Source of the DNA: Candidatus Methylopumilus rimovensis
Lineage (GTDB): Bacteria > Pseudomonadota > Gammaproteobacteria > Burkholderiales > Methylophilaceae
Direction of reading: 5' to 3'
DNA length: 64,000 nucleotides
Assembly (NCBI RefSeq): GCF_006364615.1
Contig: NZ_CP040986.1
Coordinates: 620,001-684,000 of the forward strand
The position numbers and the translations under genes are program-made. The notes below the pieces were generated by a model. The model was given only the letters and a program-made list of their open reading frames with translations, did no database searches and had not been told where the DNA came from. This document shows positions 8,333-19,260 of this stretch, piece after piece (the first letter of the stretch is position 1; each line of letters starts with the position of its first letter).

Positions 8333-10159
8333 TTGAAATCTATTAGAGCGGCAGTTTTAAGTCTATTTTTTCTCATTATTGCTGGCTGTGCTTCTATGGA
8401 CTCTATATCATTAGACTCACTGTCATTAGATAAGATATCGTTACCTAAGCTCCCATTATTTAAATTTGGTTCTGATGAGCAATGGCCTTCATACGGTAAA
8501 AATCTTTCTAATCAGCGTTTTTCGACTTTAACTCAAATTAATCAAGATAACGTAAAAAATCTCGAGCTTGCTTGGAAATTTAAATCAGGTGTTGCTGCTA
8601 CATTTCAATCCTCTCCCTTGGTAATCAATAATGTAATGTTTGTAAGTCTTCCTCATAACCATGTTGTTGCTTTAGACGCAAAAACAGGTAAAGAATTATG
8701 GCGTTATAACCATAAAAAAAGAGATAACTGGAGAATGTGTTGCGGCCCAGCTAATAGAGGATTGGCTTATTCGAGCAATAAAATTTTTATAGGCACTGTT
8801 GACGCAAGGCTTATTGCTTTGGACGCAAAAACAGGTAAAAAAATCTGGGATATTGATGTTGCTGATAACGACAATAAATTTGAAAGTAGTAGCTCATTGA
8901 GTCAGTCCGATAGCAAAAGTCAAAAGGATGTCTATGGGCAAACGGGGGTAGGTATTGCTATGGCACCCATGGCTTATAAAGATATAGTCATTGTTGGCAT
9001 TACAGGTGTTGGGTATGGCTTGCATGTTGATACACCAAGACCTGATGCGCCTCTAGGAGCTGTGATTGGTGTAGATGGTCGATTTGGCCGCCCAGGATTT
9101 TTAGCAGCATATAACATTCAAACAGGTAAGCGCGTATGGCAATTCGATACAATTCCGTCAGAAGGGTGGGAGGGTAAATTTAGAGAAACGATTGAAGGCA
9201 ATATTTCTTTAAATCGCAATATTGCTCAAGAAAAAGAAAGTCTTAAAAATAATAAAGAAGCTTGGAAATTTGGTGGTGGCTCTGCATGGAGCACGCCAGC
9301 TATCGATGAAGACACAAATACTTTATATTTTGGCACTGGCAATCCTTCACCACAAATGAATGACACATCAAGACCCGGAGATAATTTATATACAGTTTCT
9401 CTTGTGGCTCTTGATGCAACTTCAGGAAAGTTAAAATGGTTTTACCAGCAAGTACCTCATGATGTCTGGGGATATGATGTAGCAAGTCCGCCAGTATTAT
9501 TCGATTTTAAAAAAGAGGGCAAAACAGTTCCAGCTGTAGGCCAGGCTAGTAAAACCGGTTGGTATTACATACACAATAGCATCACGGGTGAACTTTTAGC
9601 AAAGACAGAGCCTTTTGTGCCACAAAAAAATCTTTTTGCAAAAGCGACAGCTGAGGGTACGGTTATATATCCAGGAATATTGGGTGGGGCTAATTGGGGT
9701 CCAACTTCACTCGATGAAAAAAATCAAATCGTATTTGTTTCTGCGATTCATGCACCTATCAAATATACATTGGTCGATGAACCTGCTCATGATGACTTGC
9801 CTTCAATTAAATATGCATCTTCTGAACCCACTCAAGATCAGCGATGGGGTTTACTTTCTGCTATCGATTTAAATACTAAGAAAATTAAATGGCAAGTTAA
9901 AACACCGCAGCCATTAACGGGTGGGTTATTAGCCACTGAAGGTAATCTTGTATTTATGGGCGAAGGTAATGGAAATTTTAATGCATACGATTCAAGAACA
10001 GGAAAGCTCCTTTGGACAAATAAAGCTGATGCTGGTGTTAATGCCCCACCAATAAGTTATGAAATTGATGGCACTCAATATATTGCAGTTGCTGCGGGCG
10101 GCAATTCTATTTTTGGCTTTAAAGAGGGTGACAACGTTTTAGTTTATAAACTTAAATAA
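8333..10159 (+). CDS. PQQ-dependent dehydrogenase-like beta-propeller lipoprotein
   Basis: An eight-bladed quinoprotein of the methanol/ethanol/glucose dehydrogenase superfamily, 608 residues. The start is TTG, supported by GAAGGG six bases upstream and by the signal sequence it creates. LIIAGC gives a lipobox with Cys19, so the protein is probably membrane-anchored and periplasmic. A repetitive Ser/Leu/Asp linker follows (about 20-45). The propeller has repeated ALDAKTGK blades and a vicinal Cys pair at about 136-137 (RMCCGPANRG), the disulfide that stacks on PQQ in alcohol dehydrogenases. At the usual HDxWD site it reads HDVWGYD (376-382), so the first Asp is Gly380. The substrate is unknown. 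No cytochrome or pqq gene is adjacent. Confidence 0.8.
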   Translation: MKSIRAAVLSLFFLIIAGCASMDSISLDSLSLDKISLPKLPLFKFGSDEQWPSYGKNLSNQRFSTLTQINQDNVKNLELAWKFKSGVAATFQSSPLVINNVMFVSLPHNHVVALDAKTGKELWRYNHKKRDNWRMCCGPANRGLAYSSNKIFIGTVDARLIALDAKTGKKIWDIDVADNDNKFESSSSLSQSDSKSQKDVYGQTGVGIAMAPMAYKDIVIVGITGVGYGLHVDTPRPDAPLGAVIGVDGRFGRPGFLAAYNIQTGKRVWQFDTIPSEGWEGKFRETIEGNISLNRNIAQEKESLKNNKEAWKFGGGSAWSTPAIDEDTNTLYFGTGNPSPQMNDTSRPGDNLYTVSLVALDATSGKLKWFYQQVPHDVWGYDVASPPVLFDFKKEGKTVPAVGQASKTGWYYIHNSITGELLAKTEPFVPQKNLFAKATAEGTVIYPGILGGANWGPTSLDEKNQIVFVSAIHAPIKYTLVDEPAHDDLPSIKYASSEPTQDQRWGLLSAIDLNTKKIKWQVKTPQPLTGGLLATEGNLVFMGEGNGNFNAYDSRTGKLLWTNKADAGVNAPPISYEIDGTQYIAVAAGGNSIFGFKEGDNVLVYKLK

Positions 10160-10175
10160 ATTAAACTACCTGAAG

Positions 10176-10913
10176 ATGGAAGAAGCCGTTCGTATTTCTA
10201 AAATTTTATCTGAACTTGGCCTTTGTTCAAGAAGAGAAGCTGATACTTATATCGAACAAGGACTCGTGACGCTTGATGGTAAAGTTGTAACTGAATTAGG
10301 CACGCGCGCATATCGTTCCCAAAAAGTTGAATTAAAAAAACAAGCAGCCATTCAACAGTCATCCAAAGTCACAGTTATCTTAAATAAGCCTGTAGGTTAT
10401 ATTTCGCATCTTGATGATGATAAAGCTTTTAGACCCGCTGCAAGTCTCATTATTCAAGATAACTTTCAAGTTTCGAAACAACATTCATCTCGTAACCCAA
10501 GATTTAACACTGATGGATTAGCTCCCGCCGGAAGGCTTGATATTGATTCTTCTGGTTTATTGGTTCTCACTCAAGATGGAAGAATTGCTAAAACAATTAT
10601 TGGCGAACAAAGTGTGATTGAAAAAGAATATTTAGTTCGAGTTGAAGGAAAGCTGGTTAACAAAGGCTTGGATTTATTAAGGCATGGTCTTTCACTAGAT
10701 GGTTATAAGCTAAAGCCAGCTGAAGTTGAATGGCAGAATGATGATCAACTGCGTTTTGTTTTAATAGAAGGCCGAAATAGACAAATCAGAAGAATGTGCG
10801 AGCTTGTTGGCCTTCATGTCATTGGATTAAAAAGAGTGAGGATTGGTAATGTTTTACTAGGTGACTTACCAACAGGAATGTGGCGATTTTTAGATCAGAA
10901 AGAAAAATTTTAA
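10176..10913 (+). CDS. rluF: RsuA/RluB/RluF-family rRNA pseudouridine synthase
   Basis: Isomerises uridine to pseudouridine in rRNA. An N-terminal S4 RNA-binding domain (residues 5-60, RISKILSELGLCSRREAD) precedes the catalytic domain. The latter has NKPVGYISH, the catalytic-Asp motif GRLDIDSSGLLVLT, and RNRQIRRMCELVG. The C-terminal layout, with RVRIGNVLLGDLPTGMWRFL, is closest to RluF (U2604 of 23S rRNA) among the family members I can recall, but RluB cannot be excluded. It starts 16 bases after the PQQ dehydrogenase and its stop TAA touches the ATG of the next gene. Confidence 0.85.
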   Translation: MEEAVRISKILSELGLCSRREADTYIEQGLVTLDGKVVTELGTRAYRSQKVELKKQAAIQQSSKVTVILNKPVGYISHLDDDKAFRPAASLIIQDNFQVSKQHSSRNPRFNTDGLAPAGRLDIDSSGLLVLTQDGRIAKTIIGEQSVIEKEYLVRVEGKLVNKGLDLLRHGLSLDGYKLKPAEVEWQNDDQLRFVLIEGRNRQIRRMCELVGLHVIGLKRVRIGNVLLGDLPTGMWRFLDQKEKF

Positions 10914-11291
10914 ATGGCTATTGCATTAGAGCATTTTAACTTCATTGTTCGAAGGTCAACTATTGAAGACAAATATCCTGGTGGATGGGATCAATGCTTA
11001 ATTGATCATGCTTCTTCTCTTGGGACTCGAGTTTGGTATGACGAATATCTCTTTAGAGATGGCGCCATGAATCCTATTGATATGGAAAATTTGGTCAATG
11101 CATGGAGAGATATTGGTTTTCAAGCCGTTTTAATCAATGGCGAAAAGAAATGGTTGGATTGTTGTGTGATTGATGAAAGTTTTGAAACTTTATCTTTGTC
11201 ATGCGATTGGATCGAAATAGATGTCGCAAGGGAATTTGCGTATCTTAAAGATGAAGACCCAGCAGAAGTTGTGGGCCATCATGGGTTTTAA
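10914..11291 (+). CDS. Conserved protein of unknown function (125 aa)
   Basis: I do not recognise a domain with a known role. The protein is soluble and acidic and rich in aromatic residues, with the blocks KYPGGWDQCL, RVWYDEYLFRDGAMNP and CDWIEID. It has no signal peptide or membrane segment. I have a memory of similar short proteins in other betaproteobacteria, but this is not verified. It begins directly after the pseudouridine synthase stop codon, implying co-transcription. It ends three bases from the convergent ppa gene, with no terminator visible between them. The tight packing and normal codon use argue that it is real. Confidence 0.75.
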   Translation: MAIALEHFNFIVRRSTIEDKYPGGWDQCLIDHASSLGTRVWYDEYLFRDGAMNPIDMENLVNAWRDIGFQAVLINGEKKWLDCCVIDESFETLSLSCDWIEIDVAREFAYLKDEDPAEVVGHHGF

Positions 11292-11294
11292 AGA

Positions 11295-11825
11295 TTAACT
11301 TTTTTTGTATCTTTCAATACCTTCAAGAATTTCTTTGTGCGCATCTAGAGGGCCTTTCCAGCCTTTGACTTTAACCCATTTACCTTTTTCTAAATCTTTA
11401 TAGTGTTCGAAAAAATGCTGAATTTGATTGAGTCGCAAAGGATTCATATCTTCAGGTTTTTGCCAATGTGAATAAATTGAAAGAATTCTATCTTCAGGAA
11501 CTGCCAACACTTTTGCATCCTGGCCTTGCTCATCTTCCATTTCCAATATCCCAACAGCACGACAGCTCACAACCACTCCTGGAATTAAAGGTAAGGGAGT
11601 AACAACAAGCACGTCTACTGGATCACCGTCACCTGCGATTGTCTTGGGCACGTAACCATAATTGGTAGGATAGTGCATAGCTGTGCCCATAAATCGATCC
11701 ACAAAAATCGCCCCTGATTCTTTATCGACTTCATATTTAATTGGATCAGCATTCATTGGAATTTCAATAATGACGTTGAAATGTGTTGGAACATTTTTAC
11801 CAGGAAGAACATTATCTAAGCTCAT
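11295..11825 (-). CDS. ppa: Inorganic pyrophosphatase
   Basis: Hydrolyses pyrophosphate to phosphate, pulling biosynthetic reactions forward in the cytoplasm. The 176-residue length is typical of family I bacterial enzymes. The signature YGYVPKT is followed by [10 protein letters not shown], the metal-binding Asp cluster, then [19 protein letters not shown] and the EDRI segment. The C-terminal KVKGWKG element is also present. It is convergent with the 125-residue unknown and is followed on its upstream side by two tRNA genes on the same strand. Confidence 0.97.
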   Translation of the reverse strand: MSLDNVLPGKNVPTHFNVIIEIPMNADPIKYEVDKESGAIFVDRFMGTAMHYPTNYGYVPKTIAGDGDPVDVLVVTPLPLIPGVVVSCRAVGILEMEDEQGQDAKVLAVPEDRILSIYSHWQKPEDMNPLRLNQIQHFFEHYKDLEKGKWVKVKGWKGPLDAHKEILEGIERYKKS

Positions 11826-11906
11826 AGGTTTTTAGTGGGAAATTTAAAAAAAAGTGATTTTAGCATGTTTGAAGCTATCCCTGAATGACTGAGCTAGCTT
11901 GATAAT

Positions 11907-11982
11907 TGGCGTCCCCAAGGGGAGTCGAACCCCTGTTCCCTCCGTGAAAGGGAGGTGTCCTAGGCCTCTAGACGATGGGGAC
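11907..11982 (-). tRNA. tRNA-Glu (anticodon TTC)
   Basis: On the reverse strand the 76-base sequence starts GTCCCCATCGTCTAGAGG and ends with an encoded CCA. The acceptor stem GTCCCCA pairs with TGGGGAC, the anticodon loop reads CTTTCAC (TTC), and the T arm contains GGTTCGACTCC. It is the second gene of a two-tRNA unit with tRNA-Ala, 53 bases downstream of it. Confidence 0.97.
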
Positions 11983-12035
11983 CTAAGAAAAGAAGGTGCT
12001 ATTCTACTATAGAACAGCGTTTGATATAAGGTATT

Positions 12036-12111
<76 letters not shown>

Positions 12112-12133
12112 AGGTATTTAATCAAAGGCGCAC

Positions 12134-12162
12134 ATCTTAAATTTTAGAAGTAAGCGCGTCAA
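12134..12162 (-). promoter_or_regulatory. Promoter of the tRNA-Ala/tRNA-Glu unit
   Basis: On the reverse strand TTGACG (12162-12157) is separated by exactly 17 bases from TAAGAT (12139-12134), followed by a G+C-rich discriminator GTGCGCC. This is the layout of stringently controlled stable-RNA promoters. Transcription would begin some 15-20 bases before tRNA-Ala. The gap between ppa and queF (11826-12167) holds the two tRNAs and this promoter and nothing else that I can see. Confidence 0.7.
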
Positions 12163-12167
12163 TCCTT

Positions 12168-12614
12168 TTAAGATCGGGTGTTTGATTGTTTTGAAAATTG
12201 ACTCAAATCAACAATAGGCTCAGGTTTCCAGCCTTTTTTCTTGTGTTCAACCACAACGTTAGTAAATACGCCACCGCGAACAAAAAATTCGGCACGCAGA
12301 CGCATAAAACGTGGCTCTGTCGCTTTAACTAGCTCGTCTAGAATACGATTAGTGACTGCTTCGTGGAAACAACCCTCATCCCTAAAAGACCAGATATAAA
12401 GCTTCAGACTTTTGAGCTCTACACATTTTTTATTAGGAATGTAATCAAGATATAGAGTAGCAAAGTCTGGCTGCCCAGTCTTAGGGCATAAACAGGTAAA
12501 TTCAGGTATTTGCATATGAATATGAAAGTCCCGAGAAGGGCATGGATTAGCGAAAGTTTCAAGCTTTTTAGTAGGTTTTGCGCTTGGTTTTTTTCCCAAA
12601 GAAAGTGCGTTCAT
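12168..12614 (-). CDS. queF: NADPH-dependent 7-cyano-7-deazaguanine reductase QueF (short form)
   Basis: Reduces preQ0 to preQ1, the only known biological nitrile-to-amine reduction, in queuosine synthesis. The 148-residue length and single T-fold mark the unimodular type. Visible are the [15 protein letters not shown] segment with the nucleophilic Cys and catalytic Asp, the [13 protein letters not shown]-binding motif, and [14 protein letters not shown] with the substrate-binding Glu and His. It is divergent from smc across 78 bases. Together with queG it shows that at least part of the de novo queuosine route is present. Confidence 0.95.
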   Translation of the reverse strand: MNALSLGKKPSAKPTKKLETFANPCPSRDFHIHMQIPEFTCLCPKTGQPDFATLYLDYIPNKKCVELKSLKLYIWSFRDEGCFHEAVTNRILDELVKATEPRFMRLRAEFFVRGGVFTNVVVEHKKKGWKPEPIVDLSQFSKQSNTRS

Positions 12615-12692
12615 AGATTAAAATAAGGGAGTAAAAAAAAGCTATTATACTGTTAATAGATAACACCTACTTCACTTCGATAAAAGAATATT

Positions 12693-15600
12693 GTGCGACT
12701 TATACAACTTAAATTAGCCGGTTTTAAATCTTTCGTAGATCCCACCACCATACAACTTCAAGGCCAAAGAGTGGGTATAGTTGGTCCCAATGGATGCGGA
12801 AAATCCAATATTATGGAGTCAGTAAAATGGGTGCTTGGCGAATCTTCAGCTAAAGAAATGCGAAGTGAAAATATGGATTCGGTGATTTTTAACGGGTCAG
12901 AAAATCGCAAACCAATTTCACGAGCGAGCGTCGAACTTATTTTCGATAATTCTTTGGGTAAAGCACCTACAGAATGGTCACAATATGCAGAAATTTCAGT
13001 AAAGCGCGTTATCGAAAGAGAAAAGGGCTCAACTTATTACATTAATAATTTAGCTGTCAGACGAAAAGATATTGCAGATCTCTTTTTGGGAACGGGTTTA
13101 GGTGGAAGAGGATATGCCATTATTGGCCAAAATACAATTTCACAAATTATTGAAGCCAAGCCTGAGGAGCTTAGAAGTTACCTTGAAGAAGCTGCAGGTG
13201 TTAGTAAGTATAAAGAGCGTCGTCGCGAAACAGAATTTAGACTTAGAGATACGCGAGAAAATTTAAGTCGTATTCAAGATGTCTTAAATGAAATTATTCA
13301 GCAAATTGCAAAGCTTGAATCTCAAGCAGTCATTGCAACAAAATATAATGAATTAACAGAGAAGCACAAATTTCATCAAGCACAAGTTTGGGTATTAAAA
13401 AAGCGTGATGCTAGTATTGTTTGGAAAAAACATCAGTCCCAGGTTGAGAAGCTTGTAAATGAATTGGAGCAACAAACTGCCGCTTTAAGAAAAATTGAAG
13501 CCGAGGTTGAAAATTTGAGGCAAGCTCATATTGATGCGTCCGACGAAATTAATAAGAATCAAGCAAGCTTTTATGAAATCAATGCTGAAGTTTCTAATAT
13601 TGAAAATAATATTAGAAATCAAAATGAGCTTTTAGAGCGCAGCAAAAAAGAATTAATTGAGATTGAGACTAATCTTGCTAAGAATGCAGACGATCAGCTT
13701 AAATTTGCAAAAGACATTGAAGAAGCAGGGATTGAAAAAGCAGCATTAAGTGAGCTTTATAAAACTAAGGAAGAAAATTTTAATTCACTTAAATCATCAA
13801 TTCAATCAGTTGAGGCAACATATCTAGGTTCAACAGAGCAGTTTAATCAAATTGCAAATCAATTCCAATCGACGCAAGAAAAAATTAATCTTGAAAAAGC
13901 AACGATAGACTTCATCCATAAAACTGAAGAAGAAACAAATGCTCGTATTACATTTTTAAATAATGAGATTAGTAATATTGATTTAACCGGGCAGTCTTTG
14001 CTCGAGGTAAAAGAAAGTGATTTAGCTGATAAGCGATCACATGTAGAAAAAATTGAGGCTAAGATAGATGAAAACAAATCGCTTGCAACTGATCTTGAGG
14101 AGGAGATTGATACTTTAAGACAGCGCCAAATTGAAATGCAAAAAGAATTAAGTCAAATTGAAGGTGAAATTAAAACACTGGCGCAAATTCAAGATGACAC
14201 ACAAGGCAATGAAAGTCTCAAAAGTTGGACTTCTCAGCATAATATCAACACATCTAATCGCTTGTGGGAAAAACTTAAGATTAAAACAGAGTGGGTAACG
14301 GCGATTGAATCTGCTCTCGGCGGAAAGTTAAATGCAGTTCTGGCTCAATATGAAACTATTTCTCATAGGCCTCCAGCATCTATGGTGCTTGCTAATTTAA
14401 ACGCATCTCATACTTACAAACCAAAAAATAATAAATTAAATTCTGCTCTGGATGTAATTGAAATTAGCGATCCGCTTCTAATGAATCTTTTGTCAGAATG
14501 GTTATCTGATTGTTATATTATTCCAAAAGGTGAAAGTTATAAAAATTTCATTGGTAATTTGGAGCAAGGCGAATTTTTAGTTAATCAACAAGGCGATATT
14601 TTTACCAAAAATAGCGTTTCTTTTTATGGCAAAGACGCATCCCTTAATGGAATTCTTCTCCGCCAAGAGAGACTCAAAGCACTGCAAGAGAAGTTTCCGT
14701 CTATAGAAAAAAGCTATAAAGATGTATTGAATAAGCTTAGTGAAGCTGAACTTCAATTGAATGATTATGAAGAGCAAGCCGATTCTTTTGGCGAAGAATT
14801 GAAAGATGCTTTAAATGCGTTCCATCAAACAGAGATTGAAGTTGAGAAAATTCAACAAAGCATTACTTACGCAAATGAAAAGCATAGCAATATTACTAAC
14901 GAGCAAAATGAGCTCAAAGCAAAATTAACTCAAATTGAAGTTGATAAAACAACTAAATCTAGTCTTATTCATAATTTAGAGAATGATGCGCATCGATTTT
15001 TAGAACAAAAAACTTCATCTGAAGAAATTAAAAAAAGACATGAGTTAGAATATGAAAGCGCTAGGAAGCATGTCAATGAGGCTGAGATTCAACTTCAAGA
15101 AAGCCATTTCAATTTAAAAATTATTAATAATAAAATCAATGAGTTAAATAATAGAATTAATATACTTACTGAAGATAATAATACCCTTAATAACAAAAAA
15201 GATTTAGCTAAGGCTTCAATTAATACTGAAAGTATCGAGGCTCTGCAATTGTCTCTACGCGAAAAAATCACCGTTAAGGATGAAAGAGAGAAAATTCTAA
15301 TCGCATCACGAGATAATCTTGCGCAAAAGGAAACCGATTTACGTGAAAGTGAACAAAAGAGATTGCAAACCGAGCAGGCAGTTCATCCAATTCGAGATAA
15401 GCTTGAACAGTCACGCTTAAATGAGCAAGAATCAAAATTATTATTTGAGCAATTTCAAAACGAAATTAATGAGTCTCAATTAGATGAGGTTGTTCTTTCA
15501 GAGTCAATTACAGAAAAAACAACAGTGAAAGAAGTACAAGAGTTATGCAATAAACTTCAAGAAGAAATTAATTTACTGGGTCCAGTTAACTTAGCAGCTA

Positions 15601-16193
15601 TTCATGAACTCACATCCGAAAAAGAAAGAAAAGGCTACCTTGATAGTCAAGTGGAAGATTTAACTTCTGCAAGTAATACCCTAGAGGACGCTATAAGACG
15701 TATCGATAAAGAAACTCGAGATCGTTTAATTACAACATTTAATGAAGTAAATAAAAATTTTACAGAGTTTTTTAAAGTTCTATTTAATGGCGGACAAGCT
15801 CAATTAGAGCTTCTAGGTGAAGAGATTTTAGATACAGGCATTCAAGTTACAGCGCAGCCCCCAGGCAAAAAGAATACGACTATTAGTCAATTATCAGGCG
15901 GAGAGAAAGCATTAACCGCTACCGCTCTTGTGTTTGCTTTATTTAAATTGAATCCAGCGCCATTCTGTCTCATGGATGAAGTTGATGCACCACTTGATGA
16001 TAGTAATACACTTCGTTTTGCGAATATGGTGACTGAAATGTCTAAAAATACTCAATTCCTTTACGTATCACATAATAAAATTGCTATGGAAATGGCCCAA
16101 CAACTCATTGGCGTAACGATGCAAGAATCTGGCGTATCAAGAATCGTTGAAGTGTCTTTAGAAGAAGCAGAGAAAATGGAGTTGGCAAATTAA
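12693..16193 (+). CDS. smc: Chromosome segregation ATPase SMC
   Basis: Condensin-like ATPase that organises and segregates the chromosome; it normally works with ScpA and ScpB, which are not in this window. The 1166-residue protein starts at GTG (12693). The N-terminal head has the Walker A GPNGCGKSN near residues 31-39. Two long coiled coils (about 170-495 and 660-1000) flank a hinge at about 500-640 containing EKLKIKTEWVTAIESALGGKL. The C-terminal head has signature LSGGEKAL near 1067 and Walker B CLMDEVDAPLDD near 1092. zipA and ligA follow in the common beta/gamma order. Confidence 0.97.
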   Translation: MRLIQLKLAGFKSFVDPTTIQLQGQRVGIVGPNGCGKSNIMESVKWVLGESSAKEMRSENMDSVIFNGSENRKPISRASVELIFDNSLGKAPTEWSQYAEISVKRVIEREKGSTYYINNLAVRRKDIADLFLGTGLGGRGYAIIGQNTISQIIEAKPEELRSYLEEAAGVSKYKERRRETEFRLRDTRENLSRIQDVLNEIIQQIAKLESQAVIATKYNELTEKHKFHQAQVWVLKKRDASIVWKKHQSQVEKLVNELEQQTAALRKIEAEVENLRQAHIDASDEINKNQASFYEINAEVSNIENNIRNQNELLERSKKELIEIETNLAKNADDQLKFAKDIEEAGIEKAALSELYKTKEENFNSLKSSIQSVEATYLGSTEQFNQIANQFQSTQEKINLEKATIDFIHKTEEETNARITFLNNEISNIDLTGQSLLEVKESDLADKRSHVEKIEAKIDENKSLATDLEEEIDTLRQRQIEMQKELSQIEGEIKTLAQIQDDTQGNESLKSWTSQHNINTSNRLWEKLKIKTEWVTAIESALGGKLNAVLAQYETISHRPPASMVLANLNASHTYKPKNNKLNSALDVIEISDPLLMNLLSEWLSDCYIIPKGESYKNFIGNLEQGEFLVNQQGDIFTKNSVSFYGKDASLNGILLRQERLKALQEKFPSIEKSYKDVLNKLSEAELQLNDYEEQADSFGEELKDALNAFHQTEIEVEKIQQSITYANEKHSNITNEQNELKAKLTQIEVDKTTKSSLIHNLENDAHRFLEQKTSSEEIKKRHELEYESARKHVNEAEIQLQESHFNLKIINNKINELNNRINILTEDNNTLNNKKDLAKASINTESIEALQLSLREKITVKDEREKILIASRDNLAQKETDLRESEQKRLQTEQAVHPIRDKLEQSRLNEQESKLLFEQFQNEINESQLDEVVLSESITEKTTVKEVQELCNKLQEEINLLGPVNLAAIHELTSEKERKGYLDSQVEDLTSASNTLEDAIRRIDKETRDRLITTFNEVNKNFTEFFKVLFNGGQAQLELLGEEILDTGIQVTAQPPGKKNTTISQLSGGEKALTATALVFALFKLNPAPFCLMDEVDAPLDDSNTLRFANMVTEMSKNTQFLYVSHNKIAMEMAQQLIGVTMQESGVSRIVEVSLEEAEKMELAN

Positions 16194-16215
16194 GATAACA
16201 GGGCTTATTACAAGC

Positions 16216-17238
16216 ATGTCTGATATTCAGTTTGCTTTGACGATTCTGGCTGTAATAATTATTCTTATCATGATCATTTTTAACTGGATTCGCCTTATCC
16301 AGTATCGAAAACAAAACCAGACTGAAAATTCTTTTTTATATAAAGATGAAAATGGTTTAAGCCAAGAAGAAAAAAATCCTTACGATCAAGATTTAAGTAT
16401 CTCTGAGAAATACTTACTTTCAAATTTACCTAAAGATATCTACCGTAATATTGATGCTATTGCATTTATTAAACTTAACAAAGCAACTCATGCTATCTCA
16501 AAATTAAATCTTAGAGACTTCATTGAATTGCCTCATACGCATATATTTATTCGTAAAAATGAGGATGTGTGGACTTCAACAGATGGTATGAGCGGATCAG
16601 TTTCATTTGATCAAATACTTTTAGCGATACAGTTGGTAGATCGTCAAGGCCCTATATCATCAGCGCATACACAAACATTTAGAATGTTGGTAGAAAAAAC
16701 TAAAAATGACTTGGACGGTAGTCTCATTTGGCTTTCTAGCTCAAATATCGAAAATGACGCAAAAGAGCTTAATCAATTTTGTGCTCTTGTAGACCATATG
16801 ATGACATTAACTCTTATCCCAAAAAATAACGGTATGTTTGACAATAAAAAGCTTATTGATATATTAAAAACAGATGGTTTCAAAGAGAATAAAGATGGTT
16901 ATCATGTATTTAAAGGTCACGATAAACATCCCTTATTTCGCATAGCTTCATTAAATCAACAACCCTTAAACTTCAACCTTGATCCTTATATTCAAGGCAT
17001 TCTTTTTCAAATGGATTTACCACTAACGTTGAACTGTAAAGAATCTTTTGATGTTATGTTGGAATCAATTACTAATTTTCAAAAAGATCTTGATTGCATG
17101 CTTGTTGATTCTAATAAAAAAGAACTTAACGTTAATCATATTGAGCGTATTAGATATCAAGTTGAAAAAATTGAAAATCAAATGATTGCTAAAAATATCC
17201 CTCCTGGAAGTTCTTGTGCGCGAAGATTATTTTCTTAA
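16216..17238 (+). CDS. zipA: Cell division protein ZipA
   Basis: Inner-membrane anchor that tethers FtsZ to the membrane early in division. A single N-terminal membrane segment (about residues 5-26, FALTILAVIIILIMIIFNW) has its short end outside, followed by a charged linker. The C-terminal half (about 200-335) resembles the ZipA FtsZ-binding domain, with FDVMLESITNFQKDLDCML near the end. Sequence identity to E. coli ZipA would be low, so the call leans on topology, length (340) and the smc-zipA-ligA gene order. The stop codon abuts the ligA ATG. Confidence 0.83.
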   Translation: MSDIQFALTILAVIIILIMIIFNWIRLIQYRKQNQTENSFLYKDENGLSQEEKNPYDQDLSISEKYLLSNLPKDIYRNIDAIAFIKLNKATHAISKLNLRDFIELPHTHIFIRKNEDVWTSTDGMSGSVSFDQILLAIQLVDRQGPISSAHTQTFRMLVEKTKNDLDGSLIWLSSSNIENDAKELNQFCALVDHMMTLTLIPKNNGMFDNKKLIDILKTDGFKENKDGYHVFKGHDKHPLFRIASLNQQPLNFNLDPYIQGILFQMDLPLTLNCKESFDVMLESITNFQKDLDCMLVDSNKKELNVNHIERIRYQVEKIENQMIAKNIPPGSSCARRLFS

Positions 17239-19254
<2,016 letters not shown>

Positions 19255-19260
19255 AAACTT

